Below are positions 21,384-32,760 of a stretch of DNA of 64,000 bases, piece after piece. A program made the translations under genes and the position numbers. The notes beneath the pieces are model-generated. The model saw only the letters and a list, made by a program, of their open reading frames with translations. It searched no databases and was not told the DNA's origin. The DNA is from Campanula takesimana (taxonomy: Eukaryota; Streptophyta; Magnoliopsida; Asterales; Campanulaceae): positions 248,001 through 312,000 of the forward strand of contig JAOWBW010000868.1 in the NCBI GenBank assembly GCA_026119855.1. The letters are read 5' to 3'. Position 1 is the first letter of the stretch. Each line of letters starts with the position of its first letter.

Positions 21384-23002
21384 TAAAGTGTTTCCGAACT
21401 TCTTTTTAGAATCTTTGGGAATGCTTTTGTGTGGGTCAAACTTCCGTCCCCGTTTGTTGACTTTGTGTTTTTTTTTGTGTGTGTTTTATGTTTCTGTTTT
21501 GATTTCTGTGAGTATGACTGTTATGGAAATTCAAATGAACTGGGGCTTGACGATCAGAAGCTGAAAGTTTGCAAAAAATAATGGATCTCCTGCTCTAGCC
21601 GTACGGCTAGTTTGTCTGGGCCCACAAAATGTTTCAAATTAACAATTTTGTGTACGGCAGAAACATTCTGATGATCCCCTTGCTTCTTCTGGTCCAGGTT
21701 CCAATTTACAGCCTCTACTTGTGCACTTTTACCTTCTTTTCCTAATCCAAAATTGGATTTTTAAAGTCTTGGTCATGCACAACTTTCTTGGACATAAAAT
21801 TGGGTTTTCAAAACCTCATTGTGCATGATCCCTTTTCATAAACTTTTGGTCTTCAAAATATTTTGTTGTGCACAACCTTGTTTCATAAATGATTTTCAAA
21901 AGGTTTTTTCCTTGTTGTAAAGATTTTGGTTTTAATACCTTTGGTTGTGCACAATCTTTTCATGTACAAATTTTGGTTCTTGCTTGTTAATATGTTTGTT
22001 TACTTGCTTGTGCAAAATACTTGCTCATCTTACTTGTTCATCATACTTGTTCATACAAATTGCTCATGCAATGCTCATGGTATTAAAACGGATCGAAAAT
22101 TTCTATTTTGACTCAAAAGGGAACATAGAAGGCTTCACACAACGGGCACTTGACCTTGTGCACGTTCCAAAAACCCTTTAAACCCGGGATGGATGCCACG
22201 ATGCAGCTTGATTGGTGCTCTTGTGCCCTTCTCACTCGCACGGGTCCATTCCACCTCCCCTTCCGAGCCGAGTCAACCACACATGTCCGTGACACACAAA
22301 TACCGTGACCATGGTTGGTTTTTGGTATATCTCACATCATCACATCCCTAATACGTGTCCAAACGCTAATTATGGCCAAGTTAACACCCGAGTCATGACT
22401 CCTTATGAAAGCAAGTGTGACCAAGGTCATCTTTGACCCGGTCCTTGACTTATGTGTTAATGTTAACCATAATTAACCAAAGTCATGTATTAAGGATAGG
22501 GTGACACCGTGTTGTTAAGCCCTAATGTTTGGCCCGTCCTAATCATCCTTAAGCCCAAGGTTAAGGTCTGAGATCCCTCATTCAAATGAGGTCATGTTGA
22601 AGCGTTAAGTCAATCTTAACCTTAACCGGGGCTTAACTGTGATAAGAATGGCCCGCGCATTGGAACTTTGTGACACACTAGACCTTAGGTTTGGTTCTTT
22701 TGGTCGGTGGCAACCGCGTGCCTTATAGGACCCTCGCCCGGGATAGTTCGTCCTTGGGAGCGTGCAATACAGGTGATAAACGAGGGGTCTATAGACGTAG
22801 TGATGACCTCCACTAATCCAGAGTTTAGAGTAGTTGCGAAAAAGAAGAGAAATATTTTCCAACCATTTAGGAATAAAAATGCGTTTTAAGTAAACTTGAA
22901 CGGATAATTAATTGCACATTGCTTGAATTTGCTCCGTTTTTTGCTTCTTGTCTTTGACACTTTGTTTTCTTGCGTTAACAAGCGTAATTTTGTTAAGTCT
23001 TT
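21384..23002 (+). other. Tat-3 leader (non-coding)
   Basis: No convincing gene. Contains one perfect AGCCGTACGGCT palindrome at 21597-21608 and a run of diverged repeats on the theme 'ttgtgcacaa-ctttt-cat' between about 21770 and 22080. The small open frames here overlap repeats and show no known domain. Confidence 0.55.
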
Positions 23003-23300
23003 GGATGGATCCCCGTTATCCTCTAATACTTCCGTTTAATCCTTAGGCGTAGTCACCTAGGAACCCGTTAAGTCCTTGGAAGATCTCCGAGACACCCGTC
23101 AATCTTTAGATGGATCCCCGTTATCCTCCAAGGCTTCCGTTTAATCCTTAGGCGTAGTCACCTAGGAACCCGTTAAGTCCTTGGAAGATCTCCGAGACAC
23201 CCGTCAATCTTTGGATGGATCCCCGTTGTCCTCCAGGACTTCCGTTTAATCCTTAGGCATGGTCCCCTATATCCCCGTTACGGTTCCCGTTAAATCCCTA
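23003..23300 (+). repeat. Tandem array, 105-bp unit
   Basis: GGATCC landmarks at 23008, 23113 and 23218 are 105 bp apart. Units contain 'ttaggcgtagtcacctagg' and end in 'agacacccgtcaatc'. The array passes directly into the 42-bp array, which shares the ggatggatccccgttatcctcc core, so the shorter unit probably arose from the longer. Confidence 0.85.
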
Positions 23301-23335
23301 GGATGAGTCCCCTAGGAAGTTAGTCAATTCTTTGG

Positions 23336-23630
23336 ATGGATACCCGTTATCCTCCTAAAAGTCGATTAAGTCCTTGGATGGATCCCCGTTATCCTCCAAA
23401 AAGTTAGTCAATTCTTTGGATGGATCCCCGTTATGCTCTAAAAAGTCGGTCAAGTCCTTGGATGGATCCCCGTTATCCTCCAAAAAGTCGGTCAAGTCCT
23501 TGGGTGGATCCCCGTTATCCTCCAAGAAGCCGGTCAAGTCCTTGGATGGATCCCCATTATCCTCCAAGAAGTCAGTCAAGTCCTTGGATGGATCCCCGTT
23601 ATCCTCCAAGAAGTCCGTTACAACCTTATA
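23336..23630 (+). repeat. Tandem array, 42-bp unit
   Basis: About seven units with the core GGATGGATCCCCGTTATCC, for example GGATCC at 23380 and 23422. As 42 is a multiple of three, every frame is periodic and open (14-residue repeats LTDFLEDNGDPSKD on minus, KSLDGSPLSSKKSV on plus). I treat these as repeats, not genes. Confidence 0.9.
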
Positions 23631-23795
23631 AGTAGGTCCCCCGCTTGAATCTCGGATGGATTCGAGATCCCATTCAACCCCGTCCACCTTCCGCCCCATA
23701 GGTCTAAGTATAACGGTCCTGCCCTATTAGTATCATGAGCATTCACCAGTGTTTACCTGAGCCTAAACTACTCTTTTTCTTCCCCGTATGCTCAG

Positions 23796-25214
23796 ATGAA
23801 GTGGAAGAGAGTATCATGTCGCCGCCTAGTGCATGTGGAATCAGAGAGTTCCCCGGTCACTGCAACTTCTCCAACCCAGTACCTCGGAAAGACCGCTTCA
23901 ATGGATGGTAGCTTGGGAAATGACGTCGCAGACAATCCGGATAGCCCAACGAAAGAAAAGTTTCTCCAAGAGGCCTCCGTGGCTAAAGAAGAAATCATCA
24001 CAAAGAGCCACGAAGAGACGCAAAGCCTGTTTGATGAGTCGACGGGACAAAAGGGTAATGTAACCCTATTTCAAACTGATAAGACCTCCACCAAAGTGAC
24101 CAACCATAATGAAAAGGTGGAAGCTACCCAACCTTTGCATTGCAACCAAAGATTGTCCCCTCCATCTTAAAAAAATACCGAGACCCCAATGTCTTCGCCC
24201 CAACACACCGTCATTCAAAATGAGCCTCTCACTCAAATCCTCCTCACTCTGCCTCATCCCAAATCCAACATCTCCCATAAGACACCTCCTATAAAACCCC
24301 AAACACAATCCACTCAAAAAGCCCGCAAACCACTTTTCACACCAGTTACGCCTCGAGCATCATACTCACAACACATTCCCAATCGTATCCCTTCTCAGTT
24401 CAATGCCATCAACCAAGTCACCATGGCTTAGTCACTGTTTAAATCATATATGGATACCTGACCAGGCATCACTAACTTGCCTCCACCAGATTTTCCGATG
24501 AGATTTCGGGGTGGCCCGTATCATTTCTATAATCCAAGACCTTTTGGACCACAAGCTCCTTGCATGCCTCCAATGTATATTCCTGTAAACAACCAAGGTT
24601 ATGGGTATTCCTACACCCATGCACTTCCACAGAATCCTCATGTTGCACCTCAGTCGGGTACGTTGTTGGGAAAAAGAAAGCAAATGGAAGCTAAGTTTGA
24701 AAGGACACTCGATGGGCACCCCTTTGCATTGAGTAGCGGTGATTCTCATCCCCACCACGCTCCGGTCAACAATGAAAGAAAAGCCAAAGGCTGAACCAAG
24801 CTCCATTTCACAAAGTTTGAGGATTTCGGCATACCCATAAGCAAAGTGTTTGAAGGATTGGTCAAACAAGGCCTCATGTGGCCCCTCGAAGATTTACGGC
24901 CAAAGAATCTTGAAAAACGTCGTGATAAGACCAAAAGGTGTGCCTTTCACAACTACCATGGCCATGATACCAATGATTGCACCGCCATAAAACGCATTAT
25001 CTCGAAGCTAATCAAGAAGGGAAAGCTTGGACGCCCCCATGCCCCCGACGCAGCCAATGACCCGAGCGTCAAAATGCTCGAATTTGTGACTTCCCCGATG
25101 GTTGATAAATGGAGTGATATCCGCCCCAAGGAAAAGGAGCCCGTGGTTGACAAAGTTGTCAATCCCAAAGTGGGAGAGCCTGTTTTGGAAAAGTTGACAA
25201 AATCAGTGTCCTAA
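23796..25214 (+). pseudogene. gag: Tat-3 gag remnant with Tat-type zinc finger
   Basis: Three plus-strand pieces. 23796-24170 is a 124-residue frame of unclear homology, perhaps gag N-terminus. 24477-24794 is Pro-rich (GPYHFYNPRPFGPQAPCMPP). 24846-25214 has the region FEGLVKQGLMWPLEDLR and a CAFHNYHGHDTNDC finger, with all ligands of the Tat CxxH-GH-C type, followed by a basic stretch. Stops separate the pieces. The capsid core that dominates Tat-1, Tat-2 and Tat-4 gag is absent, so this element has kept the opposite end of gag from Tat-2 and Tat-4. Confidence 0.7.
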
Positions 25215-27080
25215 ATGGTGGTTCCTAAACTCAGCAAAGACGAAATGACGGAAGGCGTTTGGAAAGGATCAGTGGCACGGAAAATGTCTAAGGGCTAAAT
25301 GCCCCGGGTTGGGAAATGGATGGTGCCGTGGTTGCCCTAGCGGAGGATGAAGTTTCAAAACCCCTTCGACCAACCTCCCCTTAGAAAGAGTCTGTTTTCA
25401 TCCTTAGGAAGAGTTAGTTGCTTTTAGGATGTGTGATAAGCCCTTAAGAAAGGACAGTTAGGTTTAGAGTCTTGACTCCCCGGTTGATGCCATGTGGTAA
25501 CCATTCTGAATCCATTGTCAGTTTTCTTAATAAGATTATTATTATTACTGCCATGTCGAAAGTTCGTGTAAAGCTTGTGTGAGTCTTTCACTCGAAACGA
25601 AAACGTGTCTTAAAAAAAATTGAGATCAAGTTTTCTTAAAATAAAAAGGTCAAGTTTTTCCTAAAAGGTCAATCCGCTAATGAAGCATTCTTTTCAAACC
25701 CCGATTATAATTTCACCTTGAGGTTTAATATGCTAAAAGTCCTTCGCGGTTCTGTCCATTGGAAACATCGACCAAGGAGCCCACATTAGAATTGGTATCC
25801 GAGACAACCATTCACGTGAACAACAAGGAGAAGCCCAAAGGCGGCTACATCAAAAGGAGGTTTGTACCCTCGTCGAGTGTCATGCATAAAGGTTGCCCAC
25901 CTTGAAAAGAAATCAACAAAAGGAGATGGACAAAGCGAACTCCCAACTCATGAGTAGACGGATCCGGCAATTACAACGCCAAGCCAAGTGGAGACCTCGC
26001 GACATCTTTCCCGATGACACGGAACCCGAGTTCCCCATGGAAAACATGGAATATGCCGTCGACAACCCCTCCAACAATTGAGGAATAAAATGGATCATCG
26101 TGCTTCATGGGAACCCATCCCTAAAAATAAAAAAAATGAATGAAAAAAAAATAGAGTCTTCCAGCTTCGTAGGTTCTAGATTTTCACCAAAGTCCGTCTT
26201 GGACTGTGTCTTTTTATTTTTACAAAGGTCCATACTTGAGACATGTATGTATAAAGTTATCTAAAAAAAAGAGTCATTTTCCTTCTCTTCTCTCTAGACT
26301 TGAGACATTATTTGCAATATACATTTACTCTTGAAATTGCCTTGCTTGTTATTATCAATTGATTGCTACGTCCCTAAAATGATGAATTGACTTCTAACCA
26401 TACTAGTCAATGACGACTCATTAAAGATGAATGGACCTAACACAAATGAAAAATTCTAAATGCAAACAATTAGTCTTGATGTGAATAAATGATGTGATCA
26501 ATTGGCATGGAGAAACCATTAATGGCAAACCTTCCTCTATACACATACCCGATACACATTTCCCGATACACATACCCGATACACATTTCCCGATACACAA
26601 CCCGATACACCTTTCCGATACAAATTCTTGATGCACATCAAAAGCATCCCGAGACGATGAAAAGTCAAGGGTGTTGTTGCTCAGCCACCAAGATTCAACT
26701 GTGATCGCGCATGCGCAACCAAGCAAAGGACTTCCCGGATCTTCAAAGTCAAAGCTAAAAGTGACAAACATTCCACCAAGGGGCTACAAATGAGCCAATG
26801 TCAAAGATAGCAAGTTGGGGATAATGTTTCCCCTCTCTCTAAAAAAATAAAAAAAAAAAAAGAAAAATGATAAGAGAGAAAAGAAATGGATAATGGAAAG
26901 AAGAAAAGGAAATGAATATTGGCGAAGAGGTAGTTTACCTCAAAAGCTCACCAAGTTCACTGCAAAAGTCTACCTCAAAGAACATCCCGAGGAGTTCACC
27001 GCAAAGCGAAGCGATCTACATCAGCAAAGCAACAACATCCTTCAAAAGGACACCGACTTCAACAAAAGACGATCCATGGC
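25215..27080 (+). other. Tat-3 non-coding region after gag
   Basis: No recognisable domain. Short frames such as 25893-26081 (acidic end EFPMENMEY) have no known family. A small repeat of 'cccgatacacat' phrases, each about 12-16 bp, occupies 26547-26625. A-rich tract at 26840-26880. Confidence 0.55.
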
Positions 27081-27142
27081 TGAACTACGGCGACCTGAGC
27101 TCCTCAAACTAAGGGAAACGTAGGCAATCTTCAGGTCCGGTC
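27081..27142 (+). other. Hairpin module 1, Tat-3 copy 1
   Basis: GAACTACGGCGACCTGAG, then AGGGAAACGTAGGCAATC and CAGGTCCGGTC. CTACG/CGTAG close the loop and TCC/GGGA can pair inside. It matches Tat-4 40037-40098 and Tat-2 12791-12834. Confidence 0.6.
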
Positions 27143-27616
27143 ATAACATGAAACAAAACCATCAAACCATGGTCCTTTCAAAATGACCAAATTCTCGGTC
27201 CCATCAATGACTGATTCCCCAGATACAACTTCTTCTTCCGATCTTGCCATTGATCGAATCTTAATCTCAATTGATCACAACATTATACATGTTAAGGCTA
27301 ATTGCTTGCTATAATCTAGACTTAATGACAAACATGGTCCATTCAAGCAATCATTTGATGATATTAACTAAGGCAAATTTCAAATGTCTCAACAACTTTT
27401 CTTTTATCCATCTTAGGAAAGAGATAAACACTTGTATTCTGTCAAGCAAGGGCTTCCTCCCATTTCATGATACATCGGCATAAAGGGACTCTCTCCCAAA
27501 TAAAATTCCCTTGCATGTTTCCTCCAAGAAAAATATTTTAAAGTCCCTGTTCTATCGAGTCGGCTAAATCACTCATAAAAAAAAGGAAAAAAGAAAAAGG
27601 CACCAAAAAAGTAGTA

Positions 27617-27727
27617 GCCCGCTAGGTTGAAAACCCGTAAGGGCGGCCTAGGAAAAAAACATGGTGTGCCATAAAAGACGCAAAAGAGATGCCCGGTAGG
27701 TTGAAAACCCGAAAGGGCGGCCTAGGC
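27617..27727 (+). other. Hairpin module 2, two tandem copies in Tat-3
   Basis: Copies at 27617-27652 and 27691-27727: CCCGCTAGGTTGAAAA, CCCGTAAGGG or CCCGAAAGGG, then CGGCCTAGG. The outer CTAGG/CCTAG stem encloses a CCC/GGG stem with a GTAA or GAAA loop, both of GNRA form. Tat-2 and Tat-4 carry further copies. Confidence 0.6.
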
Positions 27728-27827
27728 AAAAGAAAGGGTGCGTCATGAAAAAAGGGATGGGTTCCTAACGACATCAAAGGCCGCGAGACGACAATGGGTC
27801 CGCGTCAACATCAAAAGTCGAAGGACG

Positions 27828-27957
27828 ACATTGTGGCTACCTCCACAGCACAGTAACAAGGACATGGGGCTACCTCCACATCAACGACAACAAGGACATG
27901 GGGCTACCCCGACATCAACGACAAAGATGACATTGGGGCTACCCCCACAACAGTGAC
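27828..27957 (+). repeat. Tandem array, about 45-bp unit
   Basis: About three units with 'gacatggggctacc' followed by 'cacatcaacgacaa'. Imperfect, not clearly coding. Confidence 0.75.
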
Positions 27958-28287
27958 GAGCAAATTTCCTACCATCAGTTACTTCTCAACAAATGGACAA
28001 AATCCAAAGGACTTTATGCATAACAAACCTCGCGGTTAAATTTTTTTTGACAAAAATGCTTTGTTAAAAGATTTGCCTTTAGAAATAAGCATTTCCAAAA
28101 TTTGCCCTTTTGGCATCATTTATCAAAGACCATGTTTCAAGCAAAATGCTTTTGATCTCCCCTCAAAATGATTTTCCCAAAGTCTTGGACCTCTTCGTCC
28201 ACAGTGTGTCTCAAGGGTCGCCCCTAGACTCTCCCCGGAGTAAAAAAAATGTGTCAACCATCCCGTAGAGTAGTGTTGACCAAGCCG

Positions 28288-28985
28288 AGCCTTGACCCAG
28301 AGTGGTCATTTTAGGTTCAAGCCTTGTCCCCGGCAGTCCTTAGTCGGACGTAAGACCAGTTTTCTGGTCAAACTCCCCAAAGATGGAGTTGGCCCAAGTC
28401 AAACCTAGACTTAGAATAGTCATTATAGGTTGAGACCTTGTCCCCGGCAGTCCTTAGTCGGACGTAAGACCAGTTTTCTGGTCAAACTCCCCAAAGATGG
28501 AGTTGACCCAAGTCAAACCTAGACTTAGAATAGTCATTATAGGTTGAGACCTTGTCCCTGGCAGTCCTTAGTCGGACGTAAGACCAGTTTTCCAGTCAAA
28601 CTCCCCAAATATGGAGTTGACCCAAGTCAAACCTAGACTTAGAATAGTCATTATAGGTTGAGACCTTGTCCCCGACAGTCCTTAGTCGGACGTAAGACCA
28701 GTTTTCCGGTCAAACTCCCCAAAGATGGATTTGACCCAAGTCAAACCTAGACTTAGAAGAGTCATTATAGGTTGAGACCTTGTCCCCAGCAGTCCTTAGT
28801 AGGACGTAAGACCAGTTTTCCGGTCAAACTCCCCAAAGATGGAGTTGACCCAAGTCAAACCTAGACTTAGAATAGTCATTATAGGTTGAGACCTTGTCCC
28901 CGGCAGTCCTTAGTCGGACGTAAGACCAGTTTTCCCATCAAACTCCCCAAAGATGGAGTTGACCAAACCTAGACTCAGAATAGTC
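28288..28985 (+). repeat. Tandem array, 114-bp unit
   Basis: About six units; the landmark ttagaatagtcatt starts at 28411, 28525 and 28639, steps of 114. The units are highly alike, suggesting recent expansion. Location near the 3' end fits the hypervariable 3' region known in Tat/Ogre elements. Confidence 0.92.
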
Positions 28986-28992
28986 ATTATAA

Positions 28993-29600
28993 GTTGACCA
29001 TGTCCCGCCTCTGACTCGCCAAGAGTCATGCTTCCTTATGTAAGTCAACCCTCTCCATAGAGCCAAGTTGACCATGTCCCGCCTCTACCTCGCCAAGAGT
29101 CACGCTTCCTTGTGTAAGTCAACCCTCTCCATAGAGCCAAGTTGACCATGTCCCGCCTCTGCCTCGCCAAGAGTCACGCTTCCTTGTGTAATTCAACCCT
29201 CTCCATAGAGCCAAGTTGACCATGTCCCGCCTCTGACCCCGAGATTCACGCTTCCTTGTGTATGCCAACCCTCTCCATAGAGCCAAGTTGACCATGTCCC
29301 GCCTCTGCCTCGCCAAGAGTCACACTTCCTTATGTAAGTCAACCCTCTCCGTAGAGCCAAGTTGACCATGTCTCGCCTCTGACCCCGAGGGTCACGCTTC
29401 CTTGTGTAAGTCAACCCGCTTCCTTGAGCTAAGTTGACCATATCCCCGTGTAAGTCAACCCTCTCCATAGAGCCAAGTTGACCATGTCCCGCCTCTGCCT
29501 CGCCAAGAGTCACGCTTCCTTGTGTAAGTCAACCCTCTCCATAGAGCCAAGTTGACCATGTCCCGCCTCTGAACTCGCCAAGAGTCATACTCGTCCCCTT
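28993..29600 (+). repeat. Tandem array, 74-bp unit
   Basis: About eight units; gttgaccatgtcccgcctc begins at 28993, 29067 and 29141 (74 bp apart). Some units are shortened, for example near 29430. Minus-strand open frames across it are a by-product of the repeat. Confidence 0.92.
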
Positions 29601-29667
29601 AGGAAATGTTGACTGGTATCCGCCTAGCCCTTTAGGTTTGGATAGCCTTAAAACTTCTCTCTCATCC

Positions 29668-29715
29668 TGAACTACGTTAGGCTTGATTCCCCGTAAACGG
29701 GATACGTAGGAATCC
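29668..29715 (+). other. Hairpin module 1, Tat-3 copy 2
   Basis: GAACTACGTTAGGCTTGATT, then CCCGTAAACGGG (an inner 4-bp stem) and ATACGTAGG. CTACGT and ACGTAG pair. It is of the same subtype as Tat-4 42683-42730. Confidence 0.6.
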
Positions 29716-29813
29716 TATACCCCCAGGTCCAACCATGTAAACCAAATCGGTCAAGCCGTCTTCCCGTCAGATTGGGATGCTTATTTTATCGACAACCCCG
29801 CTTTCCTAATGCG

Positions 29814-29830
29814 ACGTTGCCGAGGGACTC
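29814..29830 (+). other. Tat-3 polypurine tract
   Basis: GCCGAGGGACTC immediately precedes the 3' LTR; it resembles the tract of Tat-2 and Tat-4 (GCCGAGGGGCTC type). Confidence 0.65.
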
Positions 29831-31360
29831 TGTAAGTACCCCAATCTAAAACCAACCAACTTTAGAGGAATTCTTAGCACCATTCAGGGATAAACTGATT
29901 GGGTTGGACCTCACTAGAATAGACTGAAAATTCCAGGACTGCTTTGGAATTAAATTTGGAAAAATCTAGAAGCTCGCCAGGCTGAGTCGTACGGATGGTT
30001 TGGGTACTAGAGGGGCCTAGCCGTACGGCTGGTTTAGGCACCCTCAGTCCCTATAAATTGAGACCCTTGCAGATCATTTAAAGGGGAGAAATTGTTATTA
30101 AAGAGTGGAAACTCTTCAGAATCAAAAACTGAGAGAAAACCACCATATAAATTGAGTGAAAAGAGAGGAAGATAGGCAAGAACCCCACCATAGGTGAAGC
30201 CTCCTTCTCCCCATCTTCTCTCCATCTCAAATTTTTTTTTATTTCTTGATTATCTTGTTTATATTCTTGTATTGCTCTTTATTTTACCTTGCAAGCCTTG
30301 TCCTTTCAAGCACTTTTACATTCTTGTAATACTTGTCCATTCAAGCACATATACTGCTACATATATATACCTATTGTGATCCAAATCATGAAATGACTCA
30401 AGGTACCCTCCATCTTGGTATGAGAAGTGGTTAAAACCTACGATGATCATGATTTGTTAGTTTCTTGTTATAAAAAGCTTAAGGATCCATTTATATGGTG
30501 AAAGCATATATATATTTATGTTTATATTAAATGATCTTGGCCATGATGATCATATTTGGGGATAAAGTCTTAATCTTTATCATCCCCATTTTTGATTTAG
30601 CCTAAAATCCCCAAGTTTGGGTCATAAATATTCAATCTTTATGTTATATTTTTGTCCATAAAGGATTAATCTTGCATGAAAGGGCCATTTTGATGGTAAA
30701 GTTCCAATCTTTACTCATCAAATGGTCACATTGGTTCAAAAGGGCATGTTTGCCACCCTCCTTGATATTTCTCCAATGATTGCCTTGATCACCCTTAAAT
30801 CCATGTTTTGAGGTTCATTTGATGATCAAAGACCATAGGAATGAGTTTATTTATGTATTTTGGTTCAAACATAAACTGAAATTAGAACAGTTTGGTCCAG
30901 TTCCTGCAGAATGCTCTGTTTCTGCCTGGAACTGGACTGTTTCTTGATAAACTGTCAAAATCCCCGGGAAGATCCCTCCTAGCCGTACGGCTAAGTTGGG
31001 TCAGAGGGACTTTTTTTCTTTCTGTCTTGTTTTGTCAATGTTTATGCAAATAAACCCTTTTTCCTCTGTTAAAATCAATAACCAGTTAAAACTATGGTTT
31101 TCCGTTAAACACACACACACACATATGCACTTTTCGTTAACAAACATAAGTGAGACTCGGCTTTGTCCGAGGCAACTTGGTTGACGTCAAACTCTTCCCA
31201 AGTCGTAACGTGACCTCCGAACTCATTAATCTCTAACCATTTTCATTTGTTGGGTTAAAAGTTAACAAATGTGGCGACTCCATTAAATATGTTTAGTTCC
31301 CGTGTTTGGCTTTTCTTCCTCGAGCGAACTCGTTTCGCCCCGAGGGGGAGGATACTTACA
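29831..31360 (+). repeat. Tat-3 3' LTR
   Basis: 1530 bp, TGTAAGTACC to ACTTACA. TATA at 30052-30058; intact AGCCGTACGGCT at 30019-30030 and 30979-30990. Confidence 0.93.
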
Positions 31361-31363
31361 CAC

Positions 31364-32755
31364 TGTTTGGTTTCGTGCAATCATACTCAGCGGAAGACAT
31401 TACATGAAGAAACCCAAAAGCCTAGATCCGCTACGATCAATAATTCATAATACGTAAGATGAAGGAAACTAACCCTTGTAGATCGAAATATTAAACATTG
31501 GATTTAGATGCTAAGAAGATCACCCTCTACCGGTGATCCACACGTCGAGCGGATTTTAGAACTCTTCTTGACTTGACTGCTAGGTCCTTCGGATTGAAAA
31601 ACTTGATGAAGAACGATTCTTCAATTTCTCCCTTTAATTATTATGGTTTGATGATTGAGACTAATCAAACATAGTAACCCTAGTATAATATGTGTATTTC
31701 TCTCTCCAAGAAAGAGTTTATGATTTCACAAATCAATGTTATGGGACTGAATCTCGGTTGTACATATTATATACTAGAGGTCTCCAAGATCCATTAGGGT
31801 TTAGGAGTTCTTGTCCAACAAGAAAAATCCTAAAATAAACTGTAGTGCGGGACCCCAGCCGTATGGCTCCAAGACAGCCGTATGGCTCTCTAGGAGCCGT
31901 ACAGTTCCTAGTCCGTACTGCCTCATTTTTCGTTCCTTTTAATTATCCGCTTTGTGTGTGTGACCCAATAGGATTATACTAAGTTGGCAACGAGTCTGAA
32001 CCATTCAGAACCTGTAAGTAATAAGCGGACTCTAGCAAGCCATTATGACTACCCAATTAGTATAACTTTGAAATCCAAAGTTTCCTAAATAGAATATAAC
32101 ACAATCTCTTTGTTACGCGATGTCTATTGAACGTAAGCCATGGTTAATGGTCAACTTGCTTTGTTCAATGCTTTCTCGATCCCGAATGTATTGATAATAC
32201 AAATGATATTGATCCAATCAATTCATTTGAGCATGGCCATGCATTTCATCAATACCATATATCGAGTGGCCAAATCTTGACATCTCTCTTGACGAGGAAC
32301 AAATCCCTTCTCGGATTATTACCTTTCCCTACATGATTTCGATTATGCCAATCATATTCTTTATAGCTACCCGGTTAAGGGTAACGTTTGAATATGTCAA
32401 ACGTAATGTTCATCAAGTGGAAGACTGTAATAACCTCAGGTCTAAAGATTCAAGTGATATAACTATATGAGATTTAATTATGACATTTTGACCATGACAT
32501 AAATCTCATAGGGTTCAGTCCAGTATTTGTTCTCCAACAAATACCCATAAGTCTAATTGTATCGCATACACAAAATCATCATATGATTATCTATTAAACT
32601 TATACTAGTAATTAATCATAATTACTAGGGACGGAGATTATTATAATAAACATGCAAAAGATATAATAATCAAACATTAAATATCTTTATTAGAGCATAA
32701 AGCAAATGACAACATTAATCGTTCAAATAACGTGCCTAGGGCATACACACCAACA
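31364..32755 (-). repeat. Copia-A 5' LTR
   Basis: 1392 bp, TG at 31364 (shared with the Tat-3 duplication) and CCAACA at 32755. Related along its length to the Copia-C LTR (45029-46576); for example, the 'tcgatcccgaatgtattgataat' region at 32179 matches 46019 onward. Minus-strand TATA-like AGTATATAAT at 31766-31775. Confidence 0.88.
31766..31919 (-). promoter_or_regulatory. Copia-A LTR promoter: TATA-like box and AGCCGTAYGGCT boxes
   Basis: AGCCGTATGGCT at 31857 and 31876, AGCCGTACAG at 31895, and GTCCGTACTG at 31911 (steps 19, 19, 16), upstream on the minus strand of a TATATAA. The 19-bp step is the same as in the Copia-A leader boxes (19362-19400). Confidence 0.65.
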
Positions 32756-32760
32756 CTATG

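Larger units (their letters stand above)
19832..31360 (+). mobile_element. Tat-3: large non-autonomous Tat-lineage element, complete
   Basis: 11,529 bp, flanked by perfect CACTG duplications (19827-19831, 31361-31365). LTRs are 19832-21363 and 29831-31360. Inside: a Tat primer site, a long leader, a short gag C-terminal remnant with zinc finger, and about 4.6 kb of non-coding DNA with five kinds of tandem array. No protease, RT, RNase H or integrase is recognisable. The two LTRs are alike in length (1532 and 1530 bp) and differ by scattered, mostly C/T or G/A, changes. It landed at the LTR/primer-site junction of Copia-A. Confidence 0.93.
6601..32755 (-). mobile_element. Copia-A: Ty1/copia retrotransposon split by three insertions
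   Basis: Minus-strand element with 5' LTR 31364-32755, primer site 19817-19828, leader, gag, protease, integrase, and the first part of RT to about 6601, where it ends abruptly. RNase H and the 3' LTR are absent. The pieces 6601-7248, 8496-8846, 16725-19831 and 31361-32755 are collinear once the solo LTR, Tat-2 and Tat-3 are removed, and each of those insertions is flanked by a perfect 5-bp duplication. It is therefore the oldest layer in this part of the window. Confidence 0.88.

Noticed and set aside
23355..23699. 114-residue acidic repeat protein
   Set aside because: Product of the 42-bp array, whose length is a multiple of three; open frames exist on both strands.
29119..29513. Minus-strand frames of 65 and 106 residues
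   Set aside because: They follow the 74-bp tandem array; unit-to-unit repetition explains openness.
28993..29600. W-box array (TTGAC) in the 74-bp repeats
   Set aside because: TTGAC occurs once or twice per unit because the unit is duplicated; there is no independent clustering as in the Sire-A LTR.
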